From the NCBI RefSeq assembly GCF_004331685.1, contig NZ_SJSM01000037.1, forward strand, positions 1 through 32,755: a stretch of 32,755 nt of DNA, in the 5' to 3' direction. Shown here in pieces: positions 16,535 to 24,590 of this stretch. Position 1 is the stretch's first letter. Each line of letters opens with the position of its first letter. The notes under the pieces were generated by a model. The model had not been told where the DNA came from, did not search any database, and saw only the letters and a program-made list of their open reading frames with translations. Both the position numbers and the translations under genes were made by a program. The stretch comes from Pedobacter hiemivivus. Its GTDB lineage: Bacteria > Bacteroidota > Bacteroidia > Sphingobacteriales > Sphingobacteriaceae.

Positions 16535-17761
16535 ATGCTTTGGCTTTATAACATTGCAATTCAACTTTACGGCTTAATAATCAGGTTATTCTCTCCTTTT
16601 AATTCCAAAGCTTCATTTTTTTTAAAGGGTAGACGAAATATCTTCGCCAAAATTGAAAAAAAAATAGATTCAACGGTGCCACATATATGGTTTCACTTTG
16701 CTTCTTTAGGTGAATTTGAACAAGGTAGACCAGTATTGGAGAAATTAAAAGAACAATACCCGAATAAAAAAATAATCGTCACCTTCTTCTCTCCTTCTGG
16801 TTATGAAATCAGGAAAAACTATGCATTAGCCGAAGCAGTTTTTTATCTACCACTGGATACAGCAGCAAATGCGGAGCGATTGATCACAGCCTTTAATCCT
16901 GAACTTGCCATTTTCACCAAATACGAATACTGGTATCATTACTTTAAAGCGCTACACCATAAAAACATTCCCTTATTAATCATTTCAGGCATTTTCAGAC
17001 CTAACCAAATCTTTTTTAAGTCGTACGGTTCCTTTCATCGAAAAATGCTGAGCTATGTGAGCCAGTTCTTTGTGCAAAATGAAGAAAGCATTCAGTTGCT
17101 AAAAACGATAAATATTCAAAATGCTACACTAAGTGGAGATACAAGATTTGACAGGGTCGCCGAAAATGCATCCACACCCAAGAAACTAAGTCTAATTGAA
17201 AAATTCTGTGGAAATGCACCTGTATTTATTGCCGGCAGTACCTGGCCTGAGGACGAACGACTGATTGCCTTATTATGTACTTCAAATCCAGAATGGAAAT
17301 TCATCGTTGCACCTCATGAAATCGGTGTGCATCACATTAATGAAATAGAGGGTTTGTTTCCTCAAGCGATCAAATATTCGACATTTGCTACCGATGAGAC
17401 ATCCGCCGAGCATCAAATACTGATTATAGATAATATTGGAATGTTATCTTCACTTTATGCCTACGGCAATATTGCCTATATCGGTGGAGGCTTTGGCGCC
17501 GGCATCCACAATACTTTAGAAGCAGCGGCATTTGGCATACCTGTTATTTTTGGACCAAAATACGAGAAGTTCCAGGAAGCAAAAGACCTGATTAAGATCG
17601 GAGCTGCAAAAAGCATCCAAAACATCAATGAGCTTAACGCAGCTTTTACTACCCTAACTAGTACTGGAAATGAAGGTGACATCGCAAAGAATTACGTGAC
17701 TTCAAAAACAGGATCTACAGACCAGATCCTGCAATATTTAAGTCAATATCTTAAGCCTTAG
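16535..17761 (+). CDS. waaA: 3-deoxy-D-manno-octulosonic acid (Kdo) transferase
   Basis: 408 residues. An N-terminal membrane anchor (~1-20) precedes a GT-B glycosyltransferase of family GT30. The conserved ASLGEFEQGRP near residue 56 contains the catalytic-base Glu60. KIIVTFFSPSGYE, FTKYEYWY and the C-terminal donor-binding GGGFGAGIHNTLEAA with PVIFGP are typical of WaaA/KdtA. It adds Kdo from CMP-Kdo to lipid A precursor at the inner face of the cytoplasmic membrane, so the organism makes lipopolysaccharide. A near-consensus -7 box TATCTTCG lies at 16501-16508. The 3' end overlaps hemH by 11 bp in convergent orientation. Confidence 0.96.
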   Translation: MLWLYNIAIQLYGLIIRLFSPFNSKASFFLKGRRNIFAKIEKKIDSTVPHIWFHFASLGEFEQGRPVLEKLKEQYPNKKIIVTFFSPSGYEIRKNYALAEAVFYLPLDTAANAERLITAFNPELAIFTKYEYWYHYFKALHHKNIPLLIISGIFRPNQIFFKSYGSFHRKMLSYVSQFFVQNEESIQLLKTINIQNATLSGDTRFDRVAENASTPKKLSLIEKFCGNAPVFIAGSTWPEDERLIALLCTSNPEWKFIVAPHEIGVHHINEIEGLFPQAIKYSTFATDETSAEHQILIIDNIGMLSSLYAYGNIAYIGGGFGAGIHNTLEAAAFGIPVIFGPKYEKFQEAKDLIKIGAAKSIQNINELNAAFTTLTSTGNEGDIAKNYVTSKTGSTDQILQYLSQYLKP

Positions 17762-18764
17762 CCATTTCAACTAATGCCTGTATAAACTTCGGATTATCAT
17801 TTAAGCTTTCAACAAGCTGTACATGTTCTCCACCAAGAGCCTTAAACTCTTCGTGGTATTCAACCGTAATTTCATAAAGGGTTTCCAAACAATCGGCAAC
17901 AAAAGCAGGACTAAAAACCAATAGTCGCTTTTTACCTTCAGCGGCAAGCTTTTTCAACACGTCAGTCGTGTAAGGCTGCACCCAAGGTTCTTTTCCTAAG
18001 CGCGACTGGAAGCAAACGGTATAATCTTCTTTGGCAATATTCAATTTTTGAGCAATCAATCTCGCCGTATCATGCCCCTGGGCCGAATAGCAAAACTTGT
18101 TGGTATCATTTAGGGTATCACAGCAATTGTCTTTTTTCAAACAATGCTTCCCAGTATGGTCACATTTCAACAATTGACGCTCTGGTAAGCCATGAAAGCT
18201 AAACAAAACATGATCAAAAGTTTCTGGCTTATACTTTCTCGCATTTTCAGCAAAAGTTTCCAACATCAATTCATTATCATGAAAAGAGCTTACAAAACTT
18301 ACTGGAGGAATAGTAGCCCATTTGCTGACCAATTCCATCACCAACTGGATTACTGAACCGCTACTGGCAGATGCATATTGAGGAAACAACGGAATTACTT
18401 TAATACTTTCAACGAGGCCAGCCTTCATCTTTTCCAAAGCGGACAAAATAGATGGATTTTGATAACGCATGGCCAGCTCTACATGATAATCATCACCGAG
18501 CTGTTCTTGTACTAAAGCGGCTTGTATTTTACTAAAATACAATAAGGGCGAGCCATTTTCATCCCAAATCTCTTTGTAAAGTTTTGAAGTTTTCGGACTA
18601 CGAAAAGGAACAATAATACCTTTAACCAATAAGGTACGGTTAAAAACATTAACATCGATCACACGCTCATCCATCAGAAACTGATCTAGATATTTACGTA
18701 CATCACCAACTTCCGGACTATCCGGAGTTCCTAAATTCACTAACAGTACACCCTTTTTTCCCAT
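17751..18764 (-). CDS. hemH: Ferrochelatase
   Basis: 337 residues from ATG 18764 (MGKKGVLLVNLGTPDSP). A longer frame begins with TTG at 18776, inside the predicted promoter region, and is not used. The family start LLVNLGTP, the QYASASSGSV segment, the metal-site SFHGLPERQ and a C-terminal NDNPKFI are all present. A cysteine-rich part (CDHTGKHCLKKDNCCDT) around the middle resembles that of other Bacteroidota ferrochelatases; whether it binds an Fe-S cluster or metal is not shown by sequence. It inserts ferrous iron into protoporphyrin IX (or coproporphyrin in the alternative pathway) to finish haem. A -7 box sits just upstream. Confidence 0.96.
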   Translation of the reverse strand: MGKKGVLLVNLGTPDSPEVGDVRKYLDQFLMDERVIDVNVFNRTLLVKGIIVPFRSPKTSKLYKEIWDENGSPLLYFSKIQAALVQEQLGDDYHVELAMRYQNPSILSALEKMKAGLVESIKVIPLFPQYASASSGSVIQLVMELVSKWATIPPVSFVSSFHDNELMLETFAENARKYKPETFDHVLFSFHGLPERQLLKCDHTGKHCLKKDNCCDTLNDTNKFCYSAQGHDTARLIAQKLNIAKEDYTVCFQSRLGKEPWVQPYTTDVLKKLAAEGKKRLLVFSPAFVADCLETLYEITVEYHEEFKALGGEHVQLVESLNDNPKFIQALVEMAKA

Positions 18765-18773
18765 AATTATCCC

Positions 18774-18781
18774 CAAAATTA
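18774..18781 (-). promoter_or_regulatory. Putative -7 box of hemH
   Basis: The minus strand reads TAATTTTG, ending only 9 nt before the ATG at 18764, so the transcript would have a leader of a few nt. No clear -33 element. Confidence 0.4.
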
Positions 18782-18836
18782 ACTATTCAAACCGTTTTTC
18801 TGTTTTATCATTTACCCGAAAAGGAATAATTACTTT

Positions 18837-19685
18837 TTAATGATGAAGGAGAAAGCCTTTCACCTCTTCCATAAGCCACATTGGTGTTGATGTTGCTCCG
18901 CAAATCCCTACTTTATCATTGGGAGCGAACCAACTCAGATCAATTTCCGAAACATTGGATATGAAATAAGAGTTGTCGTTATATTTTTTACATACATCGT
19001 ACAGAACCTTTCCATTAGAAGACTTTTTGCCAGACACAAACAAGATTTTATCATAGTTTGCTACAAATTTCTCCAGATCGCCATAACGGTTAGATACTTG
19101 TCTACAAATGGTATCATTCGCTTTAACATCATATCCACGATTGATCAGCTCATCCTTAATTGCATAAAATTTATCAGTACTCTTTGTGGTTTGACTGTAC
19201 AAGGTAAACTTAGCTGGTAATTCGACCTTGTCCAACTCAGCAATATCCTGGAATACGATAGCCTTACCATCGGTTTGCCCTTGTAAACCGATCACTTCCG
19301 CATGACCATGCTTTCCGAATATCAGAATCTGCTCCTCATCATCGTACGAATTCTTGATTCTATTCTGCAATTTCAATACAACTGGACAAGAAGCGTCGAT
19401 CAAGGTCAATTCATTTTTCAGCGCAAGTTCATAAGTAGATGGCGCCTCTCCGTGTGCGCGAATCAATACCTTTTCTTTATGCAAACCCTGTAACTGTTCA
19501 TGATCTATAATGCGAAGTCCTTTATCAGTCAATCGCTTCACCTCCTCGTCATTGTGAACAATATCTCCTAAACAATAAAGATAATCTTCATTGTCCAATA
19601 TATCTTCAGCCATATCAATAGCGTAAACTACTCCGAAGCAAAAGCCCGATGCCTTATCTATTGTTACCGCTAAATTGTATTCCAT
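18837..19685 (-). CDS. ispH: 4-hydroxy-3-methylbut-2-enyl diphosphate reductase
   Basis: 282 residues from ATG 19685 (MEYNLAVTIDKASGFCFGV). The frame extends to a TTG at 19712, overlapping the -7 box, so it was shortened; ATG 19694 is a less likely alternative. The three cysteines that hold the Fe-S cluster are C16, C100 (DASCPVV) and C194 (DTICRQVSNR). Substrate-site histidines are in DIVHN and RAHGE, and QTTKST, SGKKSSN and GATSTP are also conserved. It catalyses the last step of the MEP pathway, giving IPP and DMAPP. It needs Fe-S cluster supply, consistent with, though not linked to, the A-type carrier gene in this window. Confidence 0.97.
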   Translation of the reverse strand: MEYNLAVTIDKASGFCFGVVYAIDMAEDILDNEDYLYCLGDIVHNDEEVKRLTDKGLRIIDHEQLQGLHKEKVLIRAHGEAPSTYELALKNELTLIDASCPVVLKLQNRIKNSYDDEEQILIFGKHGHAEVIGLQGQTDGKAIVFQDIAELDKVELPAKFTLYSQTTKSTDKFYAIKDELINRGYDVKANDTICRQVSNRYGDLEKFVANYDKILFVSGKKSSNGKVLYDVCKKYNDNSYFISNVSEIDLSWFAPNDKVGICGATSTPMWLMEEVKGFLLHH

Positions 19686-19709
19686 GGATATCATTTTTTT
19701 GAGATAATA

Positions 19710-19717
19710 CAAAATTA
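19710..19717 (-). promoter_or_regulatory. Putative -7 box of ispH
   Basis: The minus strand reads TAATTTTG, ending 24 nt before the ATG at 19685, in the gap after the glycosyltransferase-like gene. No clear -33 element. Confidence 0.45.
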
Positions 19718-19738
19718 CGCAAAATCTGCTTGATTTTT

Positions 19739-20701
19739 CTATTTCTTAGGTTTAATTGACAAGGCAATATGCCCCCAAATCCCCCTAAGCATCAATCCAA
19801 ACAACATGATCATCTGCAGGGGGTGCAACAAGACCTGCAACAAAGGATTCTGAGCAGTCAAAAAAGCGATCATTACCCTTGATAAAAAGATCAAGCCGAT
19901 TGGAAGAATTATAAGTGCCGGATTAAAATCAAACGAAACGATAACAGGGCCAACGATAACTAATGTTAAGTACATCAGCGCCGCTAAATTGTTATTCGAG
20001 AAATTCATCAACAATCGCATCGAAAAGCTAGCCGTATCTTTTACATCAACAGTGTTGTATACAAATTTATTAGCCAGTAAAACCTCAGCTTTTAGCCGTT
20101 GTTGCTTTGCCAATTTTATTATTTCCGTTGCCTCCAAAGCTTTAGGGTGTAATTTTTCATGCCATTTATACTGTTTATATATCGTTGCATCAAAAAACAA
20201 ACAATCATTACTACCTGCGGTAAATGCCGAAAAACTGCTTAACCTAACCAATCGTAGCGGAAGTAGATTCAACAACAAGAAATCATTTAATGGATAAATG
20301 CAATTCGCAATAAAGCCTGAAGCCTTAAAAGTGGGAATTAAGCTCAAAACAGCCAGGTTAAATACTTTCATCCGGTACATTAGGTTATTAATTAAACCAA
20401 AATGGACGGTAGTACTCGGGGATAAGAACAAAAGATATTTCCCTGTGGTTTGATTCACAAGTTCAGAGATACTTTCCAAGTGTTGAACAAAAACTTCGGT
20501 ATGTTCATAGTCCTGCTCAGCAATTGAAGTCAGCAGGTTTTCTACATCCTGTTTAACCGTTGAAGTTAAAACAATGATCGAAACCTTTTCTGAAAAATGC
20601 TTACTATAATACCCAAGCTTTGGGTTAGACAAGAAGTTAAATAAAGTAACGCAAAACCTTAGTACAAGAAAAACCAGGACTGCATACACAAATAATATCA
20701 T
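19739..20701 (-). CDS. Membrane glycosyltransferase-2-like protein with degenerate active site
   Basis: 320 residues. The layout is an N-terminal membrane helix (~2-24), a GT-A-like domain (~38-220) and about three C-terminal membrane helices (~240-310), as in membrane GT2 enzymes of the CrtQ kind. VSIIVLTSTVKQDVENLLTSI resembles the GT2 nucleotide-binding start. The strand that normally carries DXD reads LLFLSPSTTV (residues 90-99) instead of a form like LFLDADT, so both metal-binding aspartates are replaced by serine. The later acidic catalytic motif is also not evident. It is therefore either a non-catalytic relative or a very divergent enzyme. It follows a phosphoribosyltransferase gene by 26 nt, probably in one transcript. 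Confidence 0.65.
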   Translation of the reverse strand: MILFVYAVLVFLVLRFCVTLFNFLSNPKLGYYSKHFSEKVSIIVLTSTVKQDVENLLTSIAEQDYEHTEVFVQHLESISELVNQTTGKYLLFLSPSTTVHFGLINNLMYRMKVFNLAVLSLIPTFKASGFIANCIYPLNDFLLLNLLPLRLVRLSSFSAFTAGSNDCLFFDATIYKQYKWHEKLHPKALEATEIIKLAKQQRLKAEVLLANKFVYNTVDVKDTASFSMRLLMNFSNNNLAALMYLTLVIVGPVIVSFDFNPALIILPIGLIFLSRVMIAFLTAQNPLLQVLLHPLQMIMLFGLMLRGIWGHIALSIKPKK

Positions 20702-20727
20702 ACTGCATCTCCTGTTTCTAAAAGTAA

Positions 20728-21237
20728 TTAGCTCAAATAAACCCGATCTTCCTCACCCTCAACATCCATAACCACATCAACATGTTCTTTTAGAACTGTT
20801 GCCATTTTCAGACCTACATAATCGGTAGCTATAGGAAATATTTTATGGCTCCTATCTACCAATACTACCGTTCTGATTTTTTTATGCGGCGTATTTAAAA
20901 ACACGCCTAAGCCATAGGCAAGGGTTTTACCACTATTCAATACATCATCAACAAGAATGATCACCTTATTTTTCCAATGAGATTCATCCAGGTCAGTATT
21001 GGCAACCAACTTGCTATTTTTCCTGTCAAGGTCAATCTTTAGCATGGTAATCTTCAAATCAGAGATTTTAGACAATACCTTTTTCAATCTCAGTGCCAGT
21101 TTATAGCCTCTGTCCCAGATCCCGGCCAGCACAATTTCCTTTTCAGTAAGGTTATCTTCCAATATCTGATAAGCAATCCGGTTTATTTTCTGTTGTATCT
21201 GCTTTTTATCTAGAATGAGTAATTGAGATCCTGCCAT
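20728..21237 (-). CDS. Phosphoribosyltransferase family protein (PyrR-like)
   Basis: 169 residues, a type I phosphoribosyltransferase fold. The PRPP-binding loop VIILVDDVLNSGKTL lies at 92-106 with the two acidic residues D97/D98. Upstream, IVLAGIWDRGYKLALRL and the late VGLKMATVLKEHVDV match PyrR-like proteins. PyrR members regulate pyrimidine genes by RNA binding and/or have weak uracil phosphoribosyltransferase activity. No pyrimidine genes and no obvious PyrR-binding RNA structure are found nearby, so the name is structural, not functional. It is the first gene of a pair with the glycosyltransferase-like gene. Confidence 0.82.
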   Translation of the reverse strand: MAGSQLLILDKKQIQQKINRIAYQILEDNLTEKEIVLAGIWDRGYKLALRLKKVLSKISDLKITMLKIDLDRKNSKLVANTDLDESHWKNKVIILVDDVLNSGKTLAYGLGVFLNTPHKKIRTVVLVDRSHKIFPIATDYVGLKMATVLKEHVDVVMDVEGEEDRVYLS

Positions 21238-21358
21238 TTTTTCCCTTATTTTATGCTACAAAAAGAACGATTTTAAGGTTCATATTCAAATATTTAAAAA
21301 TATTTTCTAAACCATGAAACCTTTCTGCTTTAGCGTTGTCTAATTAGTAGTTTTTAGT

Positions 21359-21390
21359 AATCCTTATCCATGTTTGCCCGGATAGGGATT
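21359..21390 (-). terminator. Possible terminator hairpin after the 134-residue protein gene
   Basis: Arms 21359-21369 and 21380-21390 pair over 11 bp with one G/U wobble around a 10-nt loop. On the minus strand it lies 20 nt past the stop but has no good T-run, so it is a weak call. The rest of the 172-bp gap (21238-21409) is AT-rich with no gene seen. Confidence 0.35.
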
Positions 21391-21409
21391 TCTTTTGTAA
21401 GCCAAATGC

Positions 21410-21814
21410 TTAGCCCTTGTTTTTGTAAGGATAGTAAATAAAATTGGCACCTTCAGGCACAATCACAAATACACACATAAAATCTTCAGGTTTCTTATAG
21501 CTTCTCAAAAACAAAGCTTTTTTCTCAGGCGTAATGATTCCTTTCTCTACAAACTCCTCAAAAGTTGAGGCCTGTATGGTCCAATCTGTACTTAATTCCT
21601 TCCTATCCAAAATTACCTCTCCTATACTTACCGTATGCTGATGCGCAATAAAGATAGGATTGGCAGAAATCCCTTCGACGATAATTTCTATTGCTACTTC
21701 CTTCAAAGCTTCTGCATATAAGTCCAGATCTTTCTCCAGACTTACCAACGGACTTTTCTTCTGTTCTTCTTTGCCGCCCTCAGGCTGTTGTGGCATTAAT
21801 TCTTCAATATCCAT
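21410..21814 (-). CDS. Conserved hypothetical protein
   Basis: 134 residues, not recognised. A charged, disordered-looking N-terminus (MPQQPEGGKEEQKKSP) precedes a mixed alpha/beta domain (~28-130) with ALKEVAIEIIVEGISANPIF, KELSTDWTIQASTFEEFVEKG and a C-terminal strand FMCVFVIVPEGANFIYYPY. There is no signal peptide, membrane helix or catalytic motif. Its start is 13 nt after the rlmD stop on the same strand, so it is probably cotranscribed with rlmD. The compact folded domain and normal base composition argue for a real gene. Confidence 0.75.
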   Translation of the reverse strand: MDIEELMPQQPEGGKEEQKKSPLVSLEKDLDLYAEALKEVAIEIIVEGISANPIFIAHQHTVSIGEVILDRKELSTDWTIQASTFEEFVEKGIITPEKKALFLRSYKKPEDFMCVFVIVPEGANFIYYPYKNKG

Positions 21815-21827
21815 CTTTAAAAATTGC

Positions 21828-23282
21828 TTAGGCTAATTCCCCTCTAAATTTTAACAATACTACGTTCTCTACATGTTGGGTATGCGGAAACATATCAACG
21901 GGTTTAATCCGTACAACTTCATATTTTTCTTTCAGCAAACTCAGGTCGCGTGCTTGCGTAGCCGCATTACAGCTTACATAAACAATTTTATCAGCTTCCA
22001 TTTCTAACAAGCGCTCAACTACATCAGCATGCATTCCAGCCCTTGGAGGATCTGTGATCACCACATCAGGCTTACCATGATCAGCAATAAACTCCCTGGT
22101 CAGGATATCTTTCATATCACCAGCATAGAAGATGGCATTGTCTATTCCATTTAGTTTGGAGTTAAACTTAGCGTCTTCAATAGCCGTTGGCACATATTCA
22201 ATCCCAACAACTTGTTTTACACTACGGGCTACAAAATTAGCAATCGTACCGGCACCAGTATAAAGATCATAAACTAGCTCATTACCAGTAAACCCAGCAA
22301 ATTCCTTAGTAATCTTATACAATTCGTGTGCCTGATCAGAATTGGTCTGGTAAAAAGATTTGGCACCGATTTTAAACTTCAAACCATCCATATCTTCAAA
22401 AATATGGTCTCTGCCAGCATAAGTAATCACTTCCTGATCAAAAATGGTGTCGTTCTTCTTTTGATTTACGATATATAAAAGAGCAGTAACTTCAGAAAAC
22501 TTGCTTTTCAAATGCTCCATCAAACCATCAATCTGCCCCTGCTCTGCATAAGCAAATACCACGACCACCATAACTTCTCCTGTTGAAGAGGTACGGATAA
22601 TCAGATTTCTCAAATTACCCTCATGGTTGCGTAAGTCATAAAAAGTAAGCCCTGCCTTTAAAGCATAATCCCTAACCTCATTTCTGATGCTGTTAGAAGG
22701 TTCAGCTTGTAAATAGCAATGCTGAATATCAATTATTTTATCAAAACGCAAAGGAACATGAAAACCTAAGGCATTCATTTCCAAATCTGGATTAGGACCA
22801 TCCGTATCAAGTGCTTCCGCCCTTTCTACCATATCCTCTTTATTTAACCAGCGCTTATTAGAGAAAGTATACTCCAGTTTATTCCTGTAGTATTTATTTT
22901 CGGCCGAACCCAGAATTGGTTCCATACTGGCCGTATCTATTTTCGCGAGACGCTGTAAGGCAGCCTCAACATTTTTATATTTAAACTTTAATTGAGCATC
23001 ATACTCCATGTGCTGCCATTTGCAGCCACCACAGGTACCGAAGTACTGACAAAAAGGATCTGTTCTTAATTCAGATTTTTTATGAAGGGTTTCAATTACC
23101 GCCTCCGCTAAATTTTTCTTCTTCTTTACAATACGAACGTCGGCAACATCACCTGGCACAGCTCTTTCTACAAAAATAACCAGCTCATCAGCCTTTCCAA
23201 CACCTTTACCCTCTTCGGCAATATCAATAATACTTACATCAGGAATGATGGTTATCGTTCCGGCTTTTCTATTTCTACTCAT
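21828..23282 (-). CDS. rlmD: 23S rRNA (uracil-5-)-methyltransferase RlmD
   Basis: 484 residues. A TRAM RNA-binding domain (~10-68) is followed by the four Fe-S ligands C78, C84, C87 (CQYFGTCGGC) and C189. The SAM-binding motif DLYTGAGTI is at 339-347, DPPRAG at 411-416, the catalytic nucleophile C438 in VSCNAAT and the general base region PHTQHVE at 466-472. All key residues are intact. It methylates C5 of a uridine in 23S rRNA (U1939 in E. coli numbering for RlmD; a dual RlmCD specificity is possible outside Proteobacteria). A -7 box ends 7 nt before the ATG. Confidence 0.93.
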   Translation of the reverse strand: MSRNRKAGTITIIPDVSIIDIAEEGKGVGKADELVIFVERAVPGDVADVRIVKKKKNLAEAVIETLHKKSELRTDPFCQYFGTCGGCKWQHMEYDAQLKFKYKNVEAALQRLAKIDTASMEPILGSAENKYYRNKLEYTFSNKRWLNKEDMVERAEALDTDGPNPDLEMNALGFHVPLRFDKIIDIQHCYLQAEPSNSIRNEVRDYALKAGLTFYDLRNHEGNLRNLIIRTSSTGEVMVVVVFAYAEQGQIDGLMEHLKSKFSEVTALLYIVNQKKNDTIFDQEVITYAGRDHIFEDMDGLKFKIGAKSFYQTNSDQAHELYKITKEFAGFTGNELVYDLYTGAGTIANFVARSVKQVVGIEYVPTAIEDAKFNSKLNGIDNAIFYAGDMKDILTREFIADHGKPDVVITDPPRAGMHADVVERLLEMEADKIVYVSCNAATQARDLSLLKEKYEVVRIKPVDMFPHTQHVENVVLLKFRGELA

Positions 23283-23289
23283 TATGCCG

Positions 23290-23297
23290 CAAATTTA
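23290..23297 (-). promoter_or_regulatory. Putative -7 box of rlmD
   Basis: The minus strand reads TAAATTTG, with 7 nt to the ATG at 23282. If used, the mRNA leader would be about 3 nt or absent. Confidence 0.4.
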
Positions 23298-23375
23298 CAG
23301 GTTTTTTTTCAGACATACAGCTATCCTGCAGACATTTTGGAATGTCGCTACACAAAGGAATCTGACGACTAAATG

Positions 23376-23486
23376 CTACTGGCCAAAGATTTTAAGTATA
23401 AACCCAAAAACACCTGCTACCAGATCAAATTTCATATCAAACTTCTCTTCTACCAATACGGAAATCTCTAAAACTTCTTTACTCAT
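23376..23486 (-). CDS. Possible small ORF, 36 residues
   Basis: ATG at 23486 to TAG at 23376 encodes a 36-residue peptide. The N-terminal half is charged (MSKEVLEISVLVEEKFDMKF) and the C-terminal half hydrophobic (DLVAGVFGFILKIFGQ), amphipathic or membrane-seeking in character. It sits alone in a 319-bp gap (23283-23601) between rlmD and the TetR gene, behind a terminator and with its own TATATTTG box 22 nt before the ATG. I do not recognise it. The promoter, ordered composition and lack of overlap support it, but at this length chance cannot be excluded. The rest of the gap (23283-23375) shows only a short 6-bp hairpin at 23331-23346. Confidence 0.4.
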   Translation of the reverse strand: MSKEVLEISVLVEEKFDMKFDLVAGVFGFILKIFGQ

Positions 23487-23508
23487 TGCTATAACTGATG
23501 ATATATAT

Positions 23509-23516
23509 CAAATATA
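23509..23516 (-). promoter_or_regulatory. Putative -7 box of the small ORF
   Basis: The minus strand reads TATATTTG, ending 22 nt before the small ORF's ATG. No clear -33 element at standard spacing. Confidence 0.4.
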
Positions 23517-23561
23517 ACATCTTTTATACCAAATACCGAATTGGTCTACATTAAACTTATG

Positions 23562-23594
23562 TAAAGAAATCTACCTGTCCAGATGAGCAGGTAG
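23562..23594 (-). terminator. Terminator of the pheS-lipoprotein-tetR operon
   Basis: Stem CTACCTG (23571-23577) with CAGGTAG (23588-23594) around a 10-nt loop, followed on the minus strand by ATTTCTTT. It lies directly after the TetR stop codon at 23602. Confidence 0.65.
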
Positions 23595-23601
23595 CGCTGT
23601 T

Positions 23602-24177
23602 TTATAAAGCAGCTTTAACTAAGAAAGGAAGTAATTCTTTCTGGAAACTGACAAAATTCTTGCGTACATCAGAATCACTAACAGAGGTAAAAGCAAAAGA
23701 AAACACTATATTTTTACTCGCCTTCAATAGAAATGCCAGTCCTTCTCTGCGAGATGGATGGTTTTTAAAATGGTCAAGCTCCAGATAAGCAGAAAGCAAT
23801 AAGGACTCTAACTGATCAGACAAATGCTTTAAAAACTCTTGAGAGTTAGCATTTTCACGCACAAAATCCCAACCAATAAACTCATTACACACCGTATAAG
23901 TTAACCTGCAGGTTTTCATTACCAATGCCTTAAGGTGTTCTTCCTCATCAGCAAACTGGGCCTTATTTTTTAAGATCTCATGCAGGTTTAAATCCAGATA
24001 GTCCATCAAAATGGCATCCAGAATCTGTTCCTTGCTCTCAAAATATTTATAGATGGTTGCCTTCGCTATACGCGCCTTCCTGGCGATTTCATTAACACTT
24101 GTTTTATGATAACCGTATTTTCTGAACAACTCCTTAGCAGCTCTAACGATGCTCTCTTTTATTTTCTCTGGTTCCAT
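23602..24177 (-). CDS. TetR/AcrR family transcriptional regulator
   Basis: 191 residues. The N-terminal TetR_N domain (~8-55) contains AAKELFRKYGYHKTSVNEIA and the helix-turn-helix with recognition helix IAKATIYKYFESKEQIL. The C-terminal ligand-binding part (~60-191) is helical and not assignable to a ligand. Such proteins usually repress nearby genes and release DNA on ligand binding. The ATG overlaps the lipoprotein stop by one base (TAATG), so it is translationally coupled and cotranscribed with pheS and the lipoprotein gene, an uncommon arrangement. No palindromic operator was identified nearby. The operon ends at a terminator just downstream. Confidence 0.93.
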   Translation of the reverse strand: MEPEKIKESIVRAAKELFRKYGYHKTSVNEIARKARIAKATIYKYFESKEQILDAILMDYLDLNLHEILKNKAQFADEEEHLKALVMKTCRLTYTVCNEFIGWDFVRENANSQEFLKHLSDQLESLLLSAYLELDHFKNHPSRREGLAFLLKASKNIVFSFAFTSVSDSDVRKNFVSFQKELLPFLVKAAL

Positions 24178-24590
24178 TAATTGGTTACGTGTAATGTAAT
24201 TCCTGCAACAAATGTATTATACTTTTTTAGTGATATCTCCGCGGGTGCTTTTGCTGGACTGCCATCTTCCAAAAGATACTTCGCTCCCGAACATTTGTCC
24301 GTAACCGTAAAACTTGGATCATCTAACACTACAGCACATTTCTTTTCAGGATTAACCGTACTGCACCTGTCATAAGCTACATACCCACCATTAAGCGTTC
24401 GGTATATCACTATGCCTGCAACGCCATAGCTATCAAAAGCAACGGCCCCACCCGGGCTACTTAACCTAATCAATCTTGGATCAGTTAAGGGAACACTAAA
24501 ATTAACCGGTACATTAGGGATCACCAGACCTTCTTTACCACATCCAACCAACACCAAAATGAACAATAATATACCGGGGATACTCCTCAT
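24177..24590 (-). CDS. Rieske-like lipoprotein lacking the histidine ligands
   Basis: 137 residues. A lipoprotein signal peptide ends in LVGC (lipidated C17). The rest resembles the small Rieske-type lipoproteins of Bacteroidota: GIVIYRTLNGGYVAYDRC, then KKCAVVLDD, then VTDKCSGAKYLLEDGSPAKAPA near the C-terminus. True Rieske domains bind [2Fe-2S] with CxH and CxxH. Here only cysteines remain (C76, C85, C100) and no histidine lies at the ligand positions; the sole histidine is near the C-terminus. Cluster binding is therefore doubtful. Its ATG directly follows the pheS stop (TAAATG). Assignment to the Rieske fold rests on pattern similarity only. Confidence 0.7.
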   Translation of the reverse strand: MRSIPGILLFILVLVGCGKEGLVIPNVPVNFSVPLTDPRLIRLSSPGGAVAFDSYGVAGIVIYRTLNGGYVAYDRCSTVNPEKKCAVVLDDPSFTVTDKCSGAKYLLEDGSPAKAPAEISLKKYNTFVAGITLHVTN

